Source: Bacteroidota bacterium (lineage in GTDB: Bacteria; Bacteroidota; Bacteroidia; Chitinophagales; Chitinophagaceae). From it: DNA of 17,659 nucleotides. A program made the position numbers and the translations under genes. The notes beneath the pieces were generated by a model. The model was not told the DNA's origin. It saw only the letters and a program-made list of their open reading frames with translations, and searched no databases. The stretch spans positions 1-17,659 of the forward strand of contig CANHOY010000013.1 in NCBI GenBank assembly GCA_947462495.1, given 5' to 3'. This document shows positions 14,481 to 17,659 of the stretch, piece after piece. Numbering within the stretch: position 1 is the stretch's first letter; every line of letters starts with the position of its first letter.

Positions 14481-15242
14481 TTAAGCCTCGTTCATGGTAT
14501 GGTGTTTTCCTTTAAGCATGTATTCTTTACTTTGCTCAATCGCATCCATCACCTGATTTAAAATATTTTCTACAGTATCGTTGTAATCAATCACCAAAGG
14601 CGGTTTAAAACGCACCGTTAAAGGAGTACCCACTTTTTTAAAGGTGAGCCCTTTCTTTGTAAAAGCACGCCAAAAGCCATTAATCACTACAGGCATAACA
14701 ATGGGATAGTTGTTTTTAATAATATGCGCAGTCCCTTTTCTACCTGGTGCAAAAGGCTTGGTAGTTCCTTGAGGAAAAGTAATCACCCAACTTTTAGACA
14801 AGGCTTTATCAATTTTTTGCGTATCTACTACGTCTCTTTCTCTGCTCACATCTGTCCCTTCGGCTCTCCAAGTTCTTTTTACTGTTAAAGCACCCCCCAA
14901 TTTAAATAATCTGGTCAACCAACTGCTGTTCATGGTTTCTTCTGCAGCCACAAAAAATACATTGGTAAATGGATTCAACAAATAATACGGGATGCCTAGT
15001 TTATTAAATTTACCCCATTTAACGGCGCAAAAAATATGAACAAACGCAATCACATCACCAAAATAAGTTTGATGGTTGCTTACAAATAAAACATTTTTAT
15101 GGGGTAGGTCTTGTAAATTTTCAGCACCTTCAATCTCTACATTATTAAATAAAGCAAGTCCTGGGTAGGTAAATAAACCAACCACTCCGTATATAACAGA
15201 ACGAAAAATGCGAATTTGTTTTAATCGATCCAATAAGGTCAT
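14481..15242 (-). CDS. PlsC-like 1-acyl-sn-glycerol-3-phosphate acyltransferase family protein, with divergent motifs
   Basis: This 253-residue protein is of the PlsC/LPLAT family, which makes phosphatidic acid or acylates related lipids at the inner membrane. The N-terminal region about 10-35 is hydrophobic. Block I reads NHQTYFGD (56-63), so His57 and Asp63 are five residues apart rather than four as in the common HX4D motif. Block III reads FPQGT (156-160) rather than FPEGT, and block IV VMPVVINGF (182-190) is normal. The overall order of blocks still fits an LPLAT fold. I recall similar motifs in other Bacteroidota proteins, so it may be a subfamily rather than a broken gene. The ATG at 15242 has a weak TATCTTG box about 25 bases upstream. 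It is divergent from the HAD gene. Confidence 0.86.
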   Translation of the reverse strand: MTLLDRLKQIRIFRSVIYGVVGLFTYPGLALFNNVEIEGAENLQDLPHKNVLFVSNHQTYFGDVIAFVHIFCAVKWGKFNKLGIPYYLLNPFTNVFFVAAEETMNSSWLTRLFKLGGALTVKRTWRAEGTDVSRERDVVDTQKIDKALSKSWVITFPQGTTKPFAPGRKGTAHIIKNNYPIVMPVVINGFWRAFTKKGLTFKKVGTPLTVRFKPPLVIDYNDTVENILNQVMDAIEQSKEYMLKGKHHTMNEA

Positions 15243-15319
15243 ATAATTAACTAGCTAATTTGTACTGCAAGATAGCATATTAATTTTTATTGCCCTTTCA
15301 CTGTTTAAACAACAAATAG

Positions 15320-15327
15320 TACCTTTA
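15320..15327 (+). promoter_or_regulatory. -7-like box immediately before the HAD gene
   Basis: TACCTTTA, one base from TAnnTTTG and identical to the pepT box, is followed by TCCC and the ATG at 15332. A near-leaderless transcript is implied. Confidence 0.42.
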
Positions 15328-15331
15328 TCCC

Positions 15332-15994
15332 ATGGAAAAATCTGCTGTTATTTTTGATATAGATGGCTTACTTATTAATAGTGAGCCCTTATGGAACAAA
15401 GCCGCCACTGAAATTTTTAGACAATATGGCATTCAATTAAGTGAAGAACAATATGCATTTACCACAGGGCTGCGTTCAAAGGAATTTGTTGCCCATTGGT
15501 TACACTTAAATAAGGTGCCTGCTTCTGAATTTGATAGAGCAGAACAAAAAATTATTACGCTTGCTTTAGAACTAATTGATAAAGACGCTACACTAATGCC
15601 AGGCGTACAAAATGTTTTTGAATTTTTTATCAATAAAGAATTTAAAATGGGTTTAGCTACTTCTTCCCCACTTGAATTAATAGAATGGGTAAAAGATAAA
15701 TTAGGCATTAGAAAATACATTCATGCAAGTTGTTCTGCACAACATTTGCCATTTGCGAAACCACATCCTCAAGTATATCTTGATTGCGCTGCGGCCATGC
15801 ATACTTCCCCACTGGCCTGTATCTGTTTCGAAGATTCTTTTTATGGGATGATAGCAGCCAAGGCAGCAAGAATGACCTGTGTGGTGGTGCCTTCTGCGGA
15901 ACATCTAAAACTAGAGCATTGGGGGGCTGCCGACTTAAAACTATCTTCCCTGCAAAATTTTGGCGCCTTGCATTTCGATAGGTTAAATCAATAA
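15332..15994 (+). CDS. HAD-family sugar-phosphate phosphatase, YniC/HxpB-like
   Basis: This 220-residue haloacid dehalogenase-type phosphatase is of subfamily IA. The nucleophile and acid are Asp9 and Asp11 in FDIDGLLINSEPLW. Motif II is ATSS in GLATSSPLELIE. The motif III lysine is in FAKPHPQVYL and motif IV is CFEDSFYGMIAAKAA, with the acidic pair Glu-Asp. The cap domain falls between about residues 18 and 85. The opening and the LINSEPLW segment resemble YniC/HxpB (hexitol or 2-deoxyglucose-6-phosphate phosphatase), but substrate is only inferred. The polyprenyl synthase gene follows 58 bases later on the same strand. Confidence 0.92.
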   Translation: MEKSAVIFDIDGLLINSEPLWNKAATEIFRQYGIQLSEEQYAFTTGLRSKEFVAHWLHLNKVPASEFDRAEQKIITLALELIDKDATLMPGVQNVFEFFINKEFKMGLATSSPLELIEWVKDKLGIRKYIHASCSAQHLPFAKPHPQVYLDCAAAMHTSPLACICFEDSFYGMIAAKAARMTCVVVPSAEHLKLEHWGAADLKLSSLQNFGALHFDRLNQ

Positions 15995-16052
15995 GTATAA
16001 AAGCCAAATAAATACGGCTTCTTGCTTAAAATAAAATAAATTGCAGGTATAC

Positions 16053-17015
16053 ATGGAATTAGCAAAAAAAGTGATTGGTGCCGAACTAGACCTCTTTGAA
16101 AAACATTTCAAAGAAGCAGTAAAAAGTAGGGTTTCCTTGCTAGACCGTATCATGCAATACATTGTAAAACGCAAGGGTAAGCAAATGCGTCCCATGTTTG
16201 TTTTACTATCTGCCAAATTACATGGAGAAATAAATGAAGCTTCTTATAGAGCCGCCTCTTTAGTAGAACTTTTGCATACCGCTACTTTAGTACATGATGA
16301 TGTGGTGGATGATGCTTTAGAAAGAAGAGGCCTATTTTCGATCAATGCCTTATGGAAAAATAAAATTGCGGTATTGGTGGGAGACTACTTATTATCCAAA
16401 GGCTTATTACTTTCTTTAGAGAATAAAGATTTTACCATTTTAACCATCTTATCTACTGCTGTAAAGAAGATGAGTGAAGGAGAATTATTACAAATAGAAA
16501 AAACAAGAAATTTAAATTTCGATGAATCAATCTACTACGAAATTATCAATGGCAAAACAGCATCTTTATTGGCTTCTAGTTGTGCCGCGGGTGCCAGCTC
16601 AGTCACTCAAAATGAAAATGTGATTCAGCAAATGCGCGAGTTTGGAGAAAATGTAGGTATGGCTTTTCAAATAAAAGATGATTTATTTGATTATGGTGAA
16701 GCAGCCATTGGTAAACCCACCGGCAATGACATCAAAGAAAAAAAATTAACACTTCCTTTAATACATATTTTACAAAAAGTGTCCCCTTCTTTGAAAAAAG
16801 AAATTATCTATATCGTAAAAAATAACAACAACGATAAAGACAAAGTAAAATTCGTAATAGACCATGTGGTACAATATGGTGGAATTGATTATGCGACTAA
16901 TAAAATGTTTGAATACCGTGACAAAGCCTTACTCCTATTACATCAATTTCCAGCAAGCGAAACCAGAGATGCGCTAGAAGAATTAGTGAGATACACAACC
17001 GATAGAAAATTTTAA
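16053..17015 (+). CDS. Long-chain trans-polyprenyl diphosphate synthase
   Basis: This 320-residue enzyme extends an allylic diphosphate with isopentenyl diphosphate to make the side chain of the respiratory quinone (menaquinone in most Bacteroidota). The start is ATG at 16053; an in-frame TTG at 16041 is less likely. The first aspartate-rich motif is DDVVD (82-86) in LVHDDVVDDALERRG. The second is DDLFD (209-213) in AFQIKDDLFDYGE. GKQMRPMFVLLSAKL (42-56) is the basic substrate site. Residues four and five before the first motif are small (Thr78, Ala77), which in this family favours long products such as octaprenyl or heptaprenyl. Its stop overlaps the recJ ATG in TAATG. Confidence 0.95.
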   Translation: MELAKKVIGAELDLFEKHFKEAVKSRVSLLDRIMQYIVKRKGKQMRPMFVLLSAKLHGEINEASYRAASLVELLHTATLVHDDVVDDALERRGLFSINALWKNKIAVLVGDYLLSKGLLLSLENKDFTILTILSTAVKKMSEGELLQIEKTRNLNFDESIYYEIINGKTASLLASSCAAGASSVTQNENVIQQMREFGENVGMAFQIKDDLFDYGEAAIGKPTGNDIKEKKLTLPLIHILQKVSPSLKKEIIYIVKNNNNDKDKVKFVIDHVVQYGGIDYATNKMFEYRDKALLLLHQFPASETRDALEELVRYTTDRKF

Positions 17016-17659
17016 TGGAAAAAAGGTGGAATATATTAAGTGCAGATTCTGCCAAAGTGCAAGCATTGCAAGATGCTTTAAAAATTCATCCCCTACTGTG
17101 CGAGTTATTAGTACAAAGAGGCATATCCGATTTTGAGGCGGCCAAAAAATTCTTCCGCCCTAGCTTAGCACACTTACATGATCCTTGGTTAATGAAGGAC
17201 ATGCACAAAGCCGTTGCCAGAATTGAGACTGCTGTTGAAAAAAATCAACATATTTTAGTGTTTGGCGATTACGATGTGGATGGGACCACTTCGGTAGCTA
17301 CTTTATATCAATTTTTAAAGAAGCTCACTCCCAACATTGATTATTATATACCGCATAGATACAAAGAAGGTTATGGCATTTCAAAAATTGGCATTGATTA
17401 CGCCAAACAAACAGGAATCGATTTAATTATCTCCGTGGACTGTGGTATCAAATCAATTGAACTAGTTACTTATGCCAAAGAATTAGGCATCGACTTTATT
17501 ATTTGCGACCACCATTTACCCGATGCTATTTTACCGCCCGCCATGGCCATCTTAAATCCAAAACAAATAGATTGTACTTATCCATTTAAAGAATTATGTG
17601 GCTGCGGCGTGGTATTTAAATTAATAAGTGCCTTAGCTGAAAAATATAAATTACCCGCA
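17015..17659 (+). CDS. recJ: RecJ, single-stranded-DNA-specific exonuclease, N-terminal part, 3'-truncated by window edge
   Basis: The reading frame from ATG at 17015 stays open to the last base (215 codons). RecJ is a 5'-3' single-strand exonuclease used in recombination and repair. Visible signatures of the DHH domain are VFGDYDVDGTTS (about 85-96), ISVDCG (about 146-151) and ICDHHLP (about 168-174), with the CGCGVVFKL segment near the end. These carry the manganese-binding aspartates and histidines. The rest of the DHH domain, DHHA1 and the OB-fold lie beyond the edge. The start overlaps the polyprenyl synthase stop by one base (TAATG), giving translational coupling. Confidence 0.95.
   Translation, partial: MEKRWNILSADSAKVQALQDALKIHPLLCELLVQRGISDFEAAKKFFRPSLAHLHDPWLMKDMHKAVARIETAVEKNQHILVFGDYDVDGTTSVATLYQFLKKLTPNIDYYIPHRYKEGYGISKIGIDYAKQTGIDLIISVDCGIKSIELVTYAKELGIDFIICDHHLPDAILPPAMAILNPKQIDCTYPFKELCGCGVVFKLISALAEKYKLPA

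Noticed and set aside
15701..16007. Overlapping minus-strand frames of 67 and 99 codons opposite the HAD gene
   Set aside because: They overlap one another and a well-supported phosphatase gene. Their composition is unlike a real protein and no promoter is seen.
16001..16020. AAGCC/GGCTT hairpin between the HAD and polyprenyl synthase genes
   Set aside because: It has only a 5-bp stem with a 10-base loop and no following T-run. It is too weak to call a terminator.

Overview
The window looks like ordinary housekeeping chromosome from a low-GC member of the Bacteroidota, most plausibly Chitinophagaceae or a close relative. This is inferred from protein style (IMPACT/YigZ protein, SlyD-like FKBP, RlpA-like protein, monofunctional proline dehydrogenase, ExbB/ExbD pair), AT-rich codon use, near absence of Shine-Dalgarno sequences, and TAnnTTTG-type promoter -7 boxes. 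Coding density is very high. No gap between genes exceeds about 100 bases, and I see no tRNA, rRNA, CRISPR array, insertion sequence, integrase or phage gene.

Layout from left to right. The 3' end of a 3-hydroxyacyl-CoA dehydrogenase gene runs in from the left edge. Next come a minus-strand yigZ/IMPACT gene and a divergent prmC (release-factor methyltransferase). A minus-strand exbB-exbD pair and pepT follow. A SlyD-like FKBP gene lies divergent to fmt (methionyl-tRNA formyltransferase). A minus-strand two-gene envelope unit encodes an RlpA-like exported protein and a rhodanese-thioredoxin lipoprotein. A long minus-strand block holds an SDR oxidoreductase, proline dehydrogenase, thyA, folA, a small-molecule-type methyltransferase and an RsmF-like rRNA methyltransferase. 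On the plus strand there are a dipeptide (Ala-Glu type) epimerase and a hotdog acyl-CoA thioesterase. A minus-strand PlsC-like acyltransferase lies divergent to a HAD phosphatase. Last are a long-chain polyprenyl diphosphate synthase and the start of recJ, which runs off the right edge.

Functional links are mostly local. ThyA and FolA form the dTMP/tetrahydrofolate cycle. ExbB and ExbD form a proton-driven energiser. PrmC and Fmt serve translation termination and initiation. PepT and the dipeptide epimerase both belong to peptide or murein-peptide use. The RlpA-like protein and the rhodanese-thioredoxin lipoprotein are translationally coupled by a TAATG junction, as are the polyprenyl synthase and recJ.

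I do not see a new defence, mobile or biosynthetic system. The most interesting signals are small. Several genes have a -7-like box only 3-4 bases before the ATG, suggesting leaderless mRNAs. The SDR enzyme has glycine in place of the catalytic serine. The acyltransferase has HX5D and FPQGT instead of the usual HX4D and FPEGT. The exported RlpA-like protein has a very basic Lys/His linker and lacks the usual catalytic motif.
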